Assembly: GCF_021155775.2 (NCBI RefSeq)
Contig: NC_060232.1
Span: forward strand, 10,051,257 to 10,115,256
From: Neodiprion pinetum
Lineage: Eukaryota; Arthropoda; Insecta; Hymenoptera; Diprionidae
Direction: 5' to 3'
Length of the DNA: 64,000 nt
The translations under genes and the position numbers were made by a program. This document shows, one piece after another, positions 33,027-46,495 of this stretch. Positions within the stretch are counted from its first letter, which is position 1, and each line of letters opens with the position of its first letter. Below the pieces are notes generated by a model, which worked only from the letters and a program-made list of their open reading frames with translations, ran no database searches and was not told the origin of the DNA.

Positions 33027-36000
33027 GTGAGTCGTGGAATAAATTAATTTACGTGACCGCGAGAAACGAGAATTAATGGGACGTCTTTCGAAGTGAGCCA
33101 CGTTTTCCGCTCACTCTCTGACTTCTATATCAAGAAAATATAGGTACAGTTGGCGTCTACCTTGCTCACACCTTCGTGACGTGCCTCGGTTGACTCGCGG
33201 AATTGAGAAACCGAACGAATCACTGTATAAAGCACTTGCCGTTTCGTTTGTGAAATATTAGTATCAGTGTGAAATAATCCGCGTAAAATTATCAACGTTT
33301 GAAGCACGATACAAAAGAATGGCTTGGACGCCCACATTCATTAGCTCCGTTCCTGTATAATTATGCAAATTTCATAATCACGTTTCAAACATACCGTTTC
33401 CACGCCGAATAGAACTTCAACCATGCGATAAACCTGGATTCACGTATCGCCGCCCCAGTTACGGTGAAATTGGAAGCATGCATCATATCGCGAATGTGTT
33501 CGCTCCAAGACAGATAATGAATTCATCAGACTTGGTAACGTTTTATTATACTGATACAAGAAACTGTTTTGAATGTCATTTATGTACTTACAATCCGTAC
33601 CCCGAAAATCTGAGCTCCTTAACGGCGATCCCACTCACTTGAATATGAACCGCTTCGATACCTGCTGATTACGGTTTGACTTTTCTCCCACGCGTCGAGT
33701 CAAAGTATTCATTACGTAAGGAAACTGGGCGGATTGTTGGGTGTAGGAGCGACTGTACCGAATGATGTACCCCTACCACTACGGAGCACGGCGATCATCT
33801 GCACCGAGACCGAGTGTTGAATACTAATTTAAATATTAAACCATGCAAAGCAAAATGTAAATAATAGTACAGTTACCTGGGACGCATTTACATGAGCATT
33901 ATATTCTGCTATGGTTGAAAACCGTGGAGCGGTGTGGCCCAGTAAATTCAACTCCACTGTCTAACGCCACTTCAAATGACGACGATTCCGATCGGTGTAG
34001 AGGAAATTTGAGATCAAATCAGCAGTGTTGCGTTCATCGTATCAATAGATCTATTGAATATTTTTCAATAAATATGCTTCCTCCTAGTGACTTTTACACA
34101 TTCTGCCACAGGAACCCTCGAAGGGATTTCTTTGGCTTTCTTTGCTGTATTCTCATCATCACAAGCGAAACTACCTCGTGAAAGTAAAGAACAATATGAG
34201 AAAAAAAACGTGATTTGTGATCCATTATGTTTTGTTTTCTGGCTTTGTGATACCAGAATAAAAATGAAGAATTTCGAGTCATGAAATTAAGCAAAAACCC
34301 TGTAAAGTCTGATTTTCTTTTGCCCAAAATGATTCGATCTATTGTTGCACCCGAGATCCTACTACTTTAAAACTGTGCTCCAGGTAACAAACCTCCTTTA
34401 TGAAAGTTTCCGCTGGTTTTTGCTATTGCTGGTAAGTGTTCCACCTCAATCCACTAGGCTTCCCCATCCGATGTCAGTCAGTTCGCGATCAAACAGCTTG
34501 GAGAGTCTGCGGGCTTTTGGGGAAAGTGGTTAATGGATCTGTATCGCTCTCTGATCCATTTGATTGCAGAGCGTGCCTACCATCATTTGTTCAATCACTC
34601 ACCGTAACGCTCCCGCCTTACCGTTCTAATTCTCTATTGGAAACACGAGTCAGATGGAATACGCTATTTCGGTTTGATTTCCCAATCCCCCGAGTGTTTC
34701 GTGCGGTATAAATTCTCTCGCACGTTATAAACACCCTGATAATCACCCGCTGACAAACTTCCATCCCGCGAATTAGTTATACCCCACCTGGTCCGCCGTT
34801 GCTCGTCATATTACCAAGCGGACGTCCATGTACGTATCGTACATACCTGTATAAGCCCCAGTCACGACCATACTAATGGCCACATCGGCCATACCAGTGC
34901 ATATTCGGTGTAAGCCCTATCAGTATATATCTCGAATTAGGTCCCTTCATGTCGCTCCATGCCTCTGCATTCGCGAGTCTGTGAAATTCCGCGTCAAAGC
35001 TAAACAGAGTATCCCGGGCTTCGATGCCTCGATATTGTGTACCGGTGATGGTAGTGGGTAGTTATAATAATACACCCGACAGATTGGCAGTTCGCACACC
35101 CTTCGGTTCTACGACTGACTTTACGCTCCGATGTTTGGACACCCGCGTGCATGTGTATGCATTTACACACATGTTTGCACTCGTAGGTGAAAGCGCCCCT
35201 TGACGTGAGGGGGTTCAGAGAAAAGTGACGAATAGAACGATAGACTTGATCTCCAGTCGGATCACGCTCGATGTAAACGATGGGCCTCACCTCATCTGAC
35301 CCTCTGATTCGATGACGACTGAACAGTGTTTGCTGCTTGGCTGAACATGACGCGGCGCGTAACGTCGACCAAAAGACGAAGTAATTAATCTTGAATTTGC
35401 GTTGCAATACCGAGTTGTTGGACGTGTGCACAGGTACCGGCATACCTATACCGCATACTCTAAGCCTGCAGGATCGCAGAAGGCGGAGACACGTGACGTT
35501 AATTAGTCTGATGTACTATTGATATTATAATTAGCTCGAGTTTCAAACGGTGCGACGATTGCGTGTAAGCAGCCTCCTCTCAACTTAGGAATACAAGTAG
35601 CGATGATGATAATCCTCGCATGCGTCGTGTAGAAAAATCTCAGTTACTAATACAACTGGCTCGGCTCTTGAAACTTTTCATTTCGACTGAAATAAAATAA
35701 GCGTGGAACAACCTTTTATTGCGTATATAGTGAAAGCTCTCTCATAGGAATCACGTTTGATGCTCCGTATATGGCTACTTACAGAGCGTTTATCGAATAT
35801 ATTTAAGCACCTCAAACTGAACGCGGTGATGAATAGTGAGTAGTTAATTAATTGCTTACTTTGACCTTTGTGCGGTGCAATAATTCTTATTAAGTGAATA
35901 TAGCGCGCAGCTACGCTCTGTGGTGGTTGGTGGTTAATGGAAACCAAACCAAACAACCATTTACTTCAGCAGTGGCTTCAAAAGCTTCACTGTCCAATGG

Positions 36001-37274
36001 CATGGTAGACTAGGCTCGCGATTATATCGGGGACTGTCGTACTTCGAAATTTCGCAATATCTCGCAGCTGCGTGTATAACTTCTAGTCAAGTTTCGCGAT
36101 TGGGAAAAATAATTGCTGTTCGAATAAACGTTGGCGTGAAATTTCGATTTGAAAATGCACCCGCATCGTAACAACGACGCAATTATGCAATCGGATGAAA
36201 AAATGGTTTAAATCAATCTTATAGATTGAAAGAGATTTCTCCAGATTTCTGAATGCCGCGTGTGCTCAACTGAGGAATGTACTAGAAAATAATGCCGTTG
36301 TTGTTGAGAATGCAGCAAGTAGTCATAGTCAGTGTAGTCAAGCCCCGGAAAATGATCGGCCGAACATTCAGCGCCCACTCACCGCAACGACGAAATTGAT
36401 TACAATAAAACTGAGTCGGGTGAATAAATTAATCAAATCTAGAAAGAAAATTGTTAAAAATTTACTTATGCATAATTCATATTGTTGGTATGAAGCAAAT
36501 CGTCGTCGAACAATTCTGTTTATTTCGCGAAGCTCAGGGAATAACTTTTGCTTTCTACTGCGCTAATGCTAATCACGTAGACTATATCCGCAACTTCAAT
36601 GACTTTCATTTATTCATTTCCGTGGCGTCTGCTTTTTATAAAACACCTACCTTCGTTAATTAACTTTATAGTTCGAAGAAGCCGTGAATATTTAAAGTAA
36701 TCTCTTTTTTGTTTCACCTCGATTACAATGGGTTTCCAGAAATCCGCCGCTCGTTATCCCCAATTTTGAAATATCTAGCAATTTATCCTTTAAAATTGTA
36801 ACGAAAAAAGCTTTAAATAAAAAGACCTTTGATCTGTTACTTTTATAAAGGAAAAAGGAACCTTAAGGATTCCGAAAGAATACATTGCAATAGGCTCAAA
36901 TTTCAAACTCTTAGGGTAGATAATGATTCCCGAACTCTCATGTATCACAATGTACACATTTTGCGAATTCGTTACGTTTATAATCGTGAAGCTATCTTTG
37001 CGTGCGCATAGTTCCCATTCGTGCAAATGGAATTCAACTCTGCATTTCCGTTTCGCTATTGTTTGAGTATTTCCGTTCATCAGGTGAATATTAACTGCAC
37101 AGTACTTCCACACGGTCGTATGTCGCGTGGTGTCCGACTGGCTGTCATTATTTCAAAGCAATATTCGCAGCTACGGTTACGGTTGCACTGTGAACAATGC
37201 ACGAACATATGTGCGCCTTCTGTGTTATCGGCAATCTCAACTTACTCACAGACAACGTAGCTTCAATTTCTTAC
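33027..37274. other. Intron-like noncoding stretch
   Basis: At 34384-34431 a 48-bp plus-strand segment between CCAG and GTAAGTGTT is open (VTNLLYESFRWFLLLL) but its acceptor is poor. Alternating GCATGTGTATGCA/ACACATG words occur at 35140-35180. Nothing else is recognised. Confidence 0.35.
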
Positions 37275-37339
37275 CTGACTTCATTGACTACAATTCACAA
37301 AGAACTCTGGGAATGAAAAAAAGTACATCTTGGTCAAAC
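37275..37339 (-). ncRNA. Candidate spliced exon of a minus-strand transcript, probably noncoding
   Basis: A very good donor (GTCAG, then GTAAGAAATT) is preceded on the minus strand by two very good acceptors: CTATTCTTTTTGCAG at 37340 (65-bp exon) or TACTTTTTTTCATTCCCAG at 37307 (32-bp exon). The 32-bp version has stops in all frames. The longer one contains only a short ATG frame that stops before the donor. This fits an untranslated or long-noncoding-RNA exon. Confidence 0.3.
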
Positions 37340-37872
37340 CTGCAAAAAGAATAGCGAGTGGTCGTTTATCGTTTGTGCAGAATCTTCAATTGCAATTTGC
37401 CGTATCGCTTATCTACCTCTATAGTTTGGTCGATTGGGACGCTTCTTACTATCTGGAATAGTGGTAGATAGTCGACAGGCCAGTTTGTATAGCTACTCCC
37501 GTTCGGTCCTTTAGGGGAGTTCGGTCTGCATTCCTTTGTCCTTTTATCCGAAGATATTTCCGAGAATCTTGGCTCGGTAGGATATTGGGAGATAGTTTAG
37601 TGGCTATATACAAACCTCGGGCACATCCGGCTATGGGGTTTGAATAAGAGACGGAACCATGCAGTCGTCGTCGCATTTCTCGCATGTCGCCTTTTGCGTG
37701 ATACTCGAAAGCCCCGGTATCACACGACGTGAATCTTTTACTCCACTGACGCCGTGGCACGAAGAAGTATATCCAAGGTGGGACCCCTGACCTCTTTCGG
37801 ATGCTGATTCAAAGCCACGGGTCAAATGGCATTCCAATATACCTGCTATACACGTATGGAGGAAATGAAGAA

Positions 37873-38019
37873 ATGTACGGAGTACCTATTTTCTACCTGC
37901 TACTTCTGACTCACGTTGCTTCTTTTCACCTGGCCAGTGACAACCTTACATTCAGCACTTGCAGCGTGCCTATAATTACACCGTCTGTCCGACCAAGATC
38001 CGTACTTCTCTTTGAATAA
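37873..38019 (+). CDS. Small ORF with signal-peptide-like start
   Basis: ATG at 37873 opens 48 codons to TAA. Residues 5-21 (PIFYLLLLTHVASFHLA) are hydrophobic and followed by SDN, which resembles a secretion signal. The rest is short and unremarkable. It could be a micropeptide, the start of a spliced gene or chance. It lies just upstream of the better-supported start at 38033 on the same strand, where it could act as an upstream frame. Confidence 0.15.
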   Translation: MYGVPIFYLLLLTHVASFHLASDNLTFSTCSVPIITPSVRPRSVLLFE

Positions 38020-38032
38020 TTGATCACGGACC

Positions 38033-38084
38033 ATGTCTGCATCACGGTTAATCGCCATTCATTCACGCGTTCTTAGGAACCCAG
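38033..38084 (+). CDS. Candidate first coding exon, unknown protein
   Basis: An ATG in strong context (GGACCATGT), with an in-frame TGA shortly upstream, opens 17 codons (MSASRLIAIHSRVLRNP) plus one base. It ends at CCCAG followed by GTGAGTGG, an excellent plus-strand donor. It leaves in phase 1 and joins in frame (codon G+GT, Gly) to the exon at 39917-39980. The N-terminus is basic and mildly amphipathic; mitochondrial targeting is conceivable but not claimed. I recognise no family. Agreement of start context, donor and phase makes this one of the more credible exon pairs here. Confidence 0.35.
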
Positions 38085-39916
38085 GTGAGTGGCGAAGAAT
38101 ACTTACGTAGGTTAAAAACAGATATATAATATGAGTTCAAAGTTAGACAGCCTCATACCCGTTTCTGTTCTTTCATTCTATTCTATTATAAGCTAATGTA
38201 AGTGTAATTACAACCGAGTGGTATATACCAGACTTATAAATAAGTAGGGACGCATTTGAATACGTGATTCAATGCAATGAATGCTATGATTTATTCACAT
38301 ATTATGCAATAACCTGCGGGGGGTTGTGCCACGTGTCGGTGAGGCAAATCGACCTGATTGAAAATAGTATGGGGATACAGATTGTTTCGTTTACTGGTAT
38401 TATTTAAAAAAAAAGCACGATGTAGGCATTCGTTGAATACGCTTTAGCTCGATTAAAAGTCAATTCTCATACGCAAAGTTATTTGATTCCATGGTTCTTT
38501 CTCCATCTTTTTACGAAAGCAATACAAATCCTCCTTCTGCAATTCCTGAATCATATACGTTTGTGAATCTGTTAGTTGAAATTGCACAGACGAGGGCAAC
38601 TTAACCCATCCAATTCGGAGGAATAGGTTGAGATACGTATTTCGGAGCCTGTTAAAACATTGCGTATTGTTTGCTGGTGAATAACTGAACAGGAAACGCT
38701 GTCAGAAGTATCGTGAGAAACTATCAGAAGAAATGGTGCCGCAGACCGCGGGCGTTACGTATTTACGATTTTCTTTCTATCCGCGAGTTCAATTACTACA
38801 AGCCGTGAGTCGGCTGAGATTATTAAATATCTCCTTCTTCACTTCAATAAATATTGACGTTGTTTTTCATGGCGTACGGGGAGGTCGAAATATTGTTAGA
38901 CAATTCCATGGATGCAAGCAACTCGGGAATTCAGTTATATGCGAAGAGGTAGGTATTTACGTACACCCACCGGCAATGTTCAATACTGACACTTTTATCA
39001 TCATTTCGGTGATGTGATTCTAATTTTGAATCGTCAGGATGAGCGAGCATTCGGTGGGTGAATAAAACGCGCTTCAAATTTGAAATTCATGAGATAATAT
39101 TCACCTCTGTTTGTGGAAATTGCCTATCTACGTATTTTTTTTAAATCCTTTCCATCCGAATTACCTTTTGAGGAAGCGTTCGGGAAACGGATACTTTAAG
39201 GTACGGGCTGCGAAATTGGGGTTTCACCGAGATGCAATCAGTACAAACAGATTACACTCGCACGCGATGAACTATCTTGTATCAACCTTAACAAAAGACT
39301 TGGAAGGGCTCAAAAGTGTTGATGAAATTCACTCCATTAACCCACACTCTGCAGCTTTAGTATACCGGCATTTCCCGAGATTGCACGTCGATTCTACCTT
39401 GGGTTGATAATTTTGAGGTGATTAATGGAATTCCGTAAAGCGGTGAAACATTGACAACTTTAGTACGGAGTCCCGATCCTGAGAACGGTTTCATGAAGTC
39501 CGATGAACTCTTGAACCAAGGATTCCATTCCTCCATTACTTTTCTCCCGTCGATAAAAATATGATGCAGCGATTCTAAAACGTCTACCCGCCATTAAACA
39601 ATCACTTAACGATTAGCTGTGCAAGTGATGAAATTTAATATTAGGTACAATTCAACGGTCTAGTCGTTTGAACACAAATGTCTTCATCGGAAATGACGCA
39701 ACGAGTATAGAGCGTGAGAAAGAGAGATAAAGAAAGCAATTGATGGGTATAGCAATGCATTGACAAATTATCGTGCGATGCGTACATCTGCCATTAGGGT
39801 TTACGACATCTATCATGACACAACGGAAAATTTCCCGCCAATTCAGTATCATTAGAACTCCGCACTCCGTCGGCTCTGAGGCACACACCTAACGTACTTT
39901 CGTTTCTTTGTTTCAG

Positions 39917-39980
39917 GTATGGAGAACAAAAGCAATCCTCATTTCGTCAGTGGTATGATTCCCGATCCATGTTATCTCAG
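39917..39980 (+). CDS. Candidate internal coding exon (64 bp)
   Basis: An ideal acceptor (TACTTTCGTTTCTTTGTTTCAG) and a strong donor (TATCTCAG, then GTGAGAGC) bound 64 bp on the plus strand. Entered in phase 1 from 38084, the frame is open: Gly, then MENKSNPHFVSG and MIPDPCYL, leaving two bases (AG). The frame shifted by one (starting YGEQKQSS) is also open, so the true phase is not certain; the third is closed. Splice quality is the best in the window. A distant in-phase continuation may exist at 59274, but the intervening intron would be 19 kb. Function unknown. Confidence 0.4.
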
Positions 39981-41050
39981 GTGAGAGCGCGTCCCGGTTT
40001 TGCAGCTTTACTTTTATGTCAATGACCGCACTTCTTCTCGCCTGGGGGATAAAGTCGAGACGGTTCGACAAGTCGCACTGCGTTTCACCTCTCGCAAAGA
40101 TAAACGTAGCGAGGAGCGCGGAGGACGAAATTGACTTTGTCAAGGTGGTGGTTTGGTAGGCGCGGCAGCCATTTCGGCGCTAATAGCTTTAACGCGGTAT
40201 AAATTAGGGAAGTTGAACGCAGATTAGGAACACTTGAAATCAGAGCAAGTTGGTCTCAAACATGTTTCGCCAGTTATCGAAGCCCCGAAACGTCCGTAAG
40301 TTTGGATTTGTGTCCCGATGTACCAACCCTTACATCGCACCTATTTCGGCGGTTCGTTGCACCACAACAAGATACGGATAAGGTTGTAAAACGCCCGATA
40401 TCAAATCATTATAGAGAGTTCGCTACTCTACGCGTCTGATTACGAGTAGAACTATCCAGTTTTTGTCCACCTGACAATTACCTACAATTATCAAGATTTG
40501 GAGTGAACCTCGAGTCATGAAAAGTGAAACAAGTATTCCTGATGATCGGAACAGTGCTAGTTCATTTTTGATGCTTGTCTGTTTTTATCTTCAACTGAGT
40601 TGAATACTTCGGATGGGTTACACAATCCGATGCCATTCCTTGTTCGTAAGTGTCCTTACATTTAACGCGATACATATGTGACGGTAGAGCTACTTAGATG
40701 GCGAGTTAGGGAGGAGCGAGTTATCAAGCTTTCACTATACATACATATACGCACCTTAATGTACCGAGAGATTTCCGGCAGAGAAACTTCCCCGCTTATC
40801 TGTACCCGGAGTTTCTCACGTTAATTGCTTGCTATGGTACACCACGTCTATGTGGGGTTAGCCAACAATAAATACGGGTGGGGCCATGGCTGGCTTGTTT
40901 ATTCCCACTGATCCATGGCTAAACATCAAACAATCCCCTGCATGCTTCCACTTTCTGGCATGAAGATCAACACGCGGAATTAATATTCGCTACGCTTTAG
41001 CTTTGACTCTCCTTGTAAGCATTCTGTTTTTCAATACTTTAAATTCAATA

Positions 41051-41080
41051 ATTATTCAAAATTATTCAAAATTATTTTCA
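41051..41080 (+). repeat. Tandem ATTATTCAAA
   Basis: Two exact 10-bp units plus a partial third. Confidence 0.9.
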
Positions 41081-42457
41081 ATCCTGAATTGAAAAACATT
41101 TCACGATGGACAAAAAAAAATGTCTCAATTTTCGAGTTGAAGAGACGAAAACTGTTGCTTAATTCACTTTATTTGGTCAGAAATAGAGGAAAAGTTCTGA
41201 ATAACAAAAAAACGAAACATTTTGAGCAAACATGTGCATTTGATGGTATTCTTATCACATTAAAACGTTAAACAGATTATAATTGTCTTACATAAAATGC
41301 TCACCTCTGGTATAAACGTTATAACTTATACGCCATTGACAGGTTTCAAAGTGGTCACTCCTCGCTTTTCATTTGTCAAATCGATCTTGCCACATTTTCC
41401 AATCAAGCTGAAAATCTGAAATAATTCAGACGGTTTTTTCGTCATTACCTATCGATTCCATGGGTGGCAAGTTTACGTGGGAAATTAACGACCACTGTAA
41501 TGAGGGTGTTTTTCCCGCATCTCCGAACGCGAATTCTTCCGCTTGAAACTCATGTCCTCGATACGGTTCCTACACAGAACAGCCACTTATCATTTCCCTT
41601 CTGCGTTTTGTTTTTTTCGCTGTGCTGATTTTAAAAGCAGAACGACGATAGGTATAAGCGATGTGTCTTCGAAGCTAGATTGAACTGCGCGTGAAACTCG
41701 GTGGCAGAGGTAATGCGGATAATTGCTAACGGACAGCGGAGAGTGGTTCATTCTAGATTTCCAGCCGTGGTGGGCAAGTTCGGTAAGCCGTAACGCCCTG
41801 CGGTGGCCTTAGGCTGAGTAAGAGCCACCAGTAAACTCCGGACAATATCTACCTGCCTGCATATGCGGGCAAAGATGCAAAGGTGGCTAGTATAAATTTC
41901 ACTGATAACCCTGAGCCGGTGAGAACTACGAGCGAAAATCTCGTCGAGTGTCAAAGGTCACTTGCCTGCTCCAGCCAACTCCAATTTTTCTCCACAACGA
42001 ACTCAGGGACGTTTTATACATTAATTTCAACCGGTTCAATACATCCGAGCATCGATTCGGATTAAACTTCTAAGACTATTCTGTGATTCCGTGTAAGCCA
42101 TACCAGTTACAAACCTCGAACAAAAGTTACATGCCGAAAAAAGTTGTGTACGGTATTTCGCCTCATCGTTTTATGGATTTCACTGATTTACTTTGCACGC
42201 GGAAATATATTTTCACGAAAATCTTGTTGAACTTATGCAACTTCTTGTGGCCTGATTTTCTATGTATCATTATAATCTAAATCATATACCTGAAACTGTT
42301 TTTCCGATATTCAATCGCTTTGGCGTAACAATGGAACAATATCAAAGTTGTATTTTATTGAAAAACCGTAAGAAGTTGAATTGTGAAATTAAAATTGCAA
42401 TCGCCGTATAACGTATTATTAACCATAATAATCATGCTATTAATTAGTTGAACTTAA

Positions 42458-42513
42458 TTTCATAAAACTTATTCATGTATAGTCAGTTTCATAAAGCTTA
42501 TTATCATTTGTAT
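42458..42513 (+). repeat. Local duplication of ~25 bp
   Basis: TTTCATAAAACTTATTCATG at 42458 is repeated as TTTCATAAAGCTTATTATCA at 42487, six bases after the first copy ends. Confidence 0.6.
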
Positions 42514-44497
42514 GAATATTCACTCGCATTCAGCATAATTTTCAAGTCATACTGTAATGAAATTCAATATCTCGCAGTAAATGCAATAACACTGCTTTGA
42601 ATTTAGATTTATAGAGATTCGATACAACCATTGATACCATCGCCCTGCTTGAAAAGTTTGTTCCAATTTTAAAGGACACCATAAGGTATCAAAGTATATC
42701 TTTTATACTATACATCAGAAACATGAGACACAACAATATTATATCACCATTGTGTTTATCATTACGATTATACAACTCACCATGAAGATTTTTCATATCC
42801 TTTGGAAACGAGACCCTTCATCTTTTCTCTCGATAAATGAATACTTGCTATGCTCAAAATAGAATTGAAGTCGATATGGAACTATGATTGCATTTTGGCA
42901 AGTCGGGATTTCCTATTTCTGAAACGAAATTGTCGATCTTTATGCGTACGCATGCCAATGGCTACAATTAAAAATATAGCGACGAATCAAAAAAATGTAG
43001 AATTCCATGCTCAACGAGTGCAACTTGAAATTTACTTAAAGTTTTGTGAATGATAAATTCTACACTCATGTACACCGCGATAATTCAATATAATATCAAT
43101 TTCATGAATTTCAAAGTTGAATATAGCTCGATTTGTATTCAGAAAATCTGCATTATCAGGTAACGCGGAACATTTAGATGCACGCGACGTTAATTTTTGT
43201 AGCATTCCATACGAATAATTTCCAAGCTGAATACCGAGAAAAATCAGACTGCTAAATATATGAAAGCGATCCCTTACGTCACAGTGACTGAGCTTTCACG
43301 AGATAGAATCTCGAATTTTATCGATTGCTGGGTATATCAAATATCTTATCGAAGCGCTAAGCTTTCAAATTTCGAGAGGCAAGCGCCTCGTTCTTGGTAA
43401 GTTATCCAATAATCGTCAGCAAAGAGCGGGATTAATACCTTTGAGCGTTTAAACTAGAGCGAGTGAAACTGGAAACTAGGCTAATGCAAACCCTGGCTGT
43501 TTCAGGCACATATGAGAGTCAATCTGTGATCCCCGTAATTACGCTAATTACGAACGTTGAGAAACATGACTAAATTGATGTTATACTCCCCGTCAAGCCT
43601 TCCACGAAGAAATTATCCAGCTCGTGTATAAAATCATCTAACCTTGACTCGTATGTAATTTTTTTTCTCAAATGTCAATCACTCGGTCAGGAGTTGTTCG
43701 CCTCTATTAAATTTGACCTTTAAACGCGACATTCTCGGCGCTAAAAACACTTCCCTTGCGGTTTTACGTATAGGTATTATACTCGCCGTAAGGTCACCTT
43801 GTGATTATGCATGTACGGTAACTTCGACTATAATACCTCACCAGTTCTGTCTGACAACTATAGCGGAAACCAATTATTATCCATTGTCAGCCTTAGTATA
43901 AATACATGAATGATAGAACAGTTGAAACCTACAAAGAACAAAAACAAAACCATTACCTACAATTACTAGTTGTATGAAATTGTCAAAACCTGACTAATGA
44001 GATCAATTAACGAGCCAATCGTTTACAATTCACTAATGATAAATTATTTCCGAGGCAAATAAAACAGAATAAATCATTTTCCATTTTGTCGGCTGACAAT
44101 TTTCAAAAGTAGTAAAATTCAGTGCCACTCCAGAAATCTAGCTTCACATTCTTTCAGAGCTTATCATAGGTACTGCAAAATCGTTGCTGATTTACAATTT
44201 GTTATGTCAGTAAAATTCTTTCCTTACCAATTTCGTTAAAATTACGTCGATTTTACCGCAGTGGTAGATCTTTTTTGTGAATAACATCCTGATAAGATTA
44301 TCACCGAACACCTTACGTATGGATTTATTCGTACAAATGCATCTGTTTTCACAATTTATTCATCAAACATAACAGCGGTCAGATACCAGGCAGAATAACA
44401 AAGACCGGATTGCTTCTCTCTGGCACTCTGCCAAGTAACAACTGCCTATCTAGTTCACTTGCGCTGAAGTTCATTACCTGAAGGCACTTCCAGGCAC

Positions 44498-44547
44498 CTG
44501 TCCGCCAGTCTGTCCGTCTATCCATCTGTCTGGCTGTCCATCTGTCC
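44498..44547 (+). repeat. Degenerate CTGTCC / CCATCTGT minisatellite
   Basis: About 50 bp of CTGTCC, GTCTGTCC, TCCATCTGT and GGCTGTCC words, a 4-mer (CTGT/CCAT) derived repeat. It accounts for the Asp/Arg/Trp-rich minus-strand frame here, which is therefore not a gene. Confidence 0.75.
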
Positions 44548-46495
44548 ACGCGCTTCTTCGCTAGGAAAAAAGAGAACTCTCGATGATCACAGAGTACCTG
44601 TAAACCTGTCCTTATAATGAAAGACAAAGTCTGACAAAGGTAGGATCAGATCGAGTCAGTGATGGAATCAGGTCAAGGGGACACATCGGTGAAACTCTAT
44701 GATTTTTTATTTGCTTGAAAGTTGAACTTGTAATAAAGCTTCATAGAACAAACAATTTTCAATATTTTTCAATGAATAATATTATTCATGGTAAAGTCAA
44801 AAAGTAGGTTTGTGTTTTTTCTAAGACAATTACAGTACAAATTTTACCATCGTATTGTTCACATGACGAAACATGTCGCTTCTCAACTATCTACTATCCT
44901 ACCAACTATTATCTGATATCGCGAAGACGTTGGAAACATGATGATAAATCTATTGAAAATATGAAAAAAAGCCGATGGTTTTGGAGTAGATTTTGGCAAG
45001 TGTCGTGCAATACTAACCAGGACTGGTCGCCGGCGACGCGTTTGTTCATAAATAAATATGAGCGCAGAGTCGGGACACACATAATCTGTCGACACGCAAT
45101 GTCTTTTCCTCGCATTTTCAGAGATTTTACCCTCCTTGGCTATTGAGGAAGCCGAGAATTAACCCAACTCCAAAAAAGCAACACGATACTAGAAAGTCAA
45201 ATTTTCTTACTCTCTTTCTGTGTTAATTTTCCGGCTGAGGAAACAGGATCGTATCTTTACCCCCTTCAACGTAAGAAATGTTGATCCGTGTTAACCGGAG
45301 AGTTTGGAAAGGCGGTTGATTTCCAGAATGCGTAGCTGGGATCAGAAACAACTAAGTAAATTCATTCAACTTTGGTGTTTAGATGCGACGCATCGATCAA
45401 ACTTGACTGAAGAGTCAAGTTATCACCAACGCCAGATTCCAGTGAGATAAATGTGAACTCGTTAACTTTGGGGTAACGTGAAATGGTAATGTCATTGCAC
45501 CGAACCATTTATTCAATAGTAATTATCAGAACTCAGTATCAGTGTAGACTGCGAGTTTTCGATCAACCTTGATCGATCGAAACTTTGTGTAAATTCGGTA
45601 GAATACAATGTGAATGTGAAAATTCATTGTAATGCAGCTAGTCTCAAAATGCTCGAAGAATTCCGTCACTGTGATTGGTTGAAAAGTCGCAACAAGTGAC
45701 GAGAAAAATGTGCAAAGCCGCGGTAATTCTTAACGGTATTTTATCTTCCACTTCTGGTTGATTGGAAGTGTCGCTTTCCTGGGTAAGAACTCGTTATCTC
45801 GAAGCCTACACTCGTGGCATAAATTTCCTGCACATAAACGTTGTTATCAACCGAAGCTTAATACAGAAATGATTGTGAATGTTTGTTCACGAATGGAATT
45901 GTTACAGCCAGTTGAGGACATTAAATTGAACCGGGTGCGTAAGGCATTTGTCGCAAATTAACTGATCACGGAGAATATGAATAAAACGTCAAAGCAAGAA
46001 ACTTTTTACATTTTCAATCTATTAAACGTTTATGAACAGAAGTGATTTAATTTATCCGCGGCTATAGTAATCCTATTATCTTGAGGAAACGACCATCTCT
46101 CAATTTAATCCACTTATAATGACCTAGTCAAAAATGAAATCGCCCAAGCATGCCCGTCTTCTGCTCTTCCCCAGGGTGCAGTGTCGTTCTCAAAAAACGA
46201 GCATATACTCAGCTTCAGCGAAAATTTTCCCCAGGACTCTAATGATTATTTTAAAGATATCGATGTACATGGAAAACAAAGTGGATTCTTACGTAAATGC
46301 AGCCCTCGGCTCGCCCACTGGAACCTGAACACAGAGAGCTGAGGGCTGGCGGAAAGGTGGACGGCCGCTTTTTTTTCCAACTCACTTCAGGTCTCGACCA
46401 CCCCTCACGATCGTACCACTGTGCATATGTATTGCCTTCTTTGTTGTGTTGCTAGTGCCAAGTCCAAAAATTTTAACCAAATAACGAGAAGATAC

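Larger units (their letters stand above)
39981..46495. other. Long intron-like noncoding stretch
   Basis: Holds the small repeats at 41051, 42458 and 44498 (separate entries). A minus-strand donor GAG/GTGAGC lies at 41305 without a convincing acceptor. An 8-bp hairpin of TTTCGATC/GATCGAAA lies near 45560. No gene is recognised. Confidence 0.35.

Noticed and set aside
34384..34431. 48-bp open segment between CCAG and GTAAGTGTT
   Set aside because: The acceptor lacks a pyrimidine tract, and the hydrophobic peptide is short.
34999..35443. 147-codon minus-strand open frame
   Set aside because: Cys/His/Arg/Ser-rich without zinc-finger spacing, signal or domain. Length is within chance for six frames of 64 kb.
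44379..44627. Asp/Arg/Trp-rich minus-strand ORF
   Set aside because: Its unusual composition comes from the CTGTCC/CCATCTGT simple repeat at 44498-44547.
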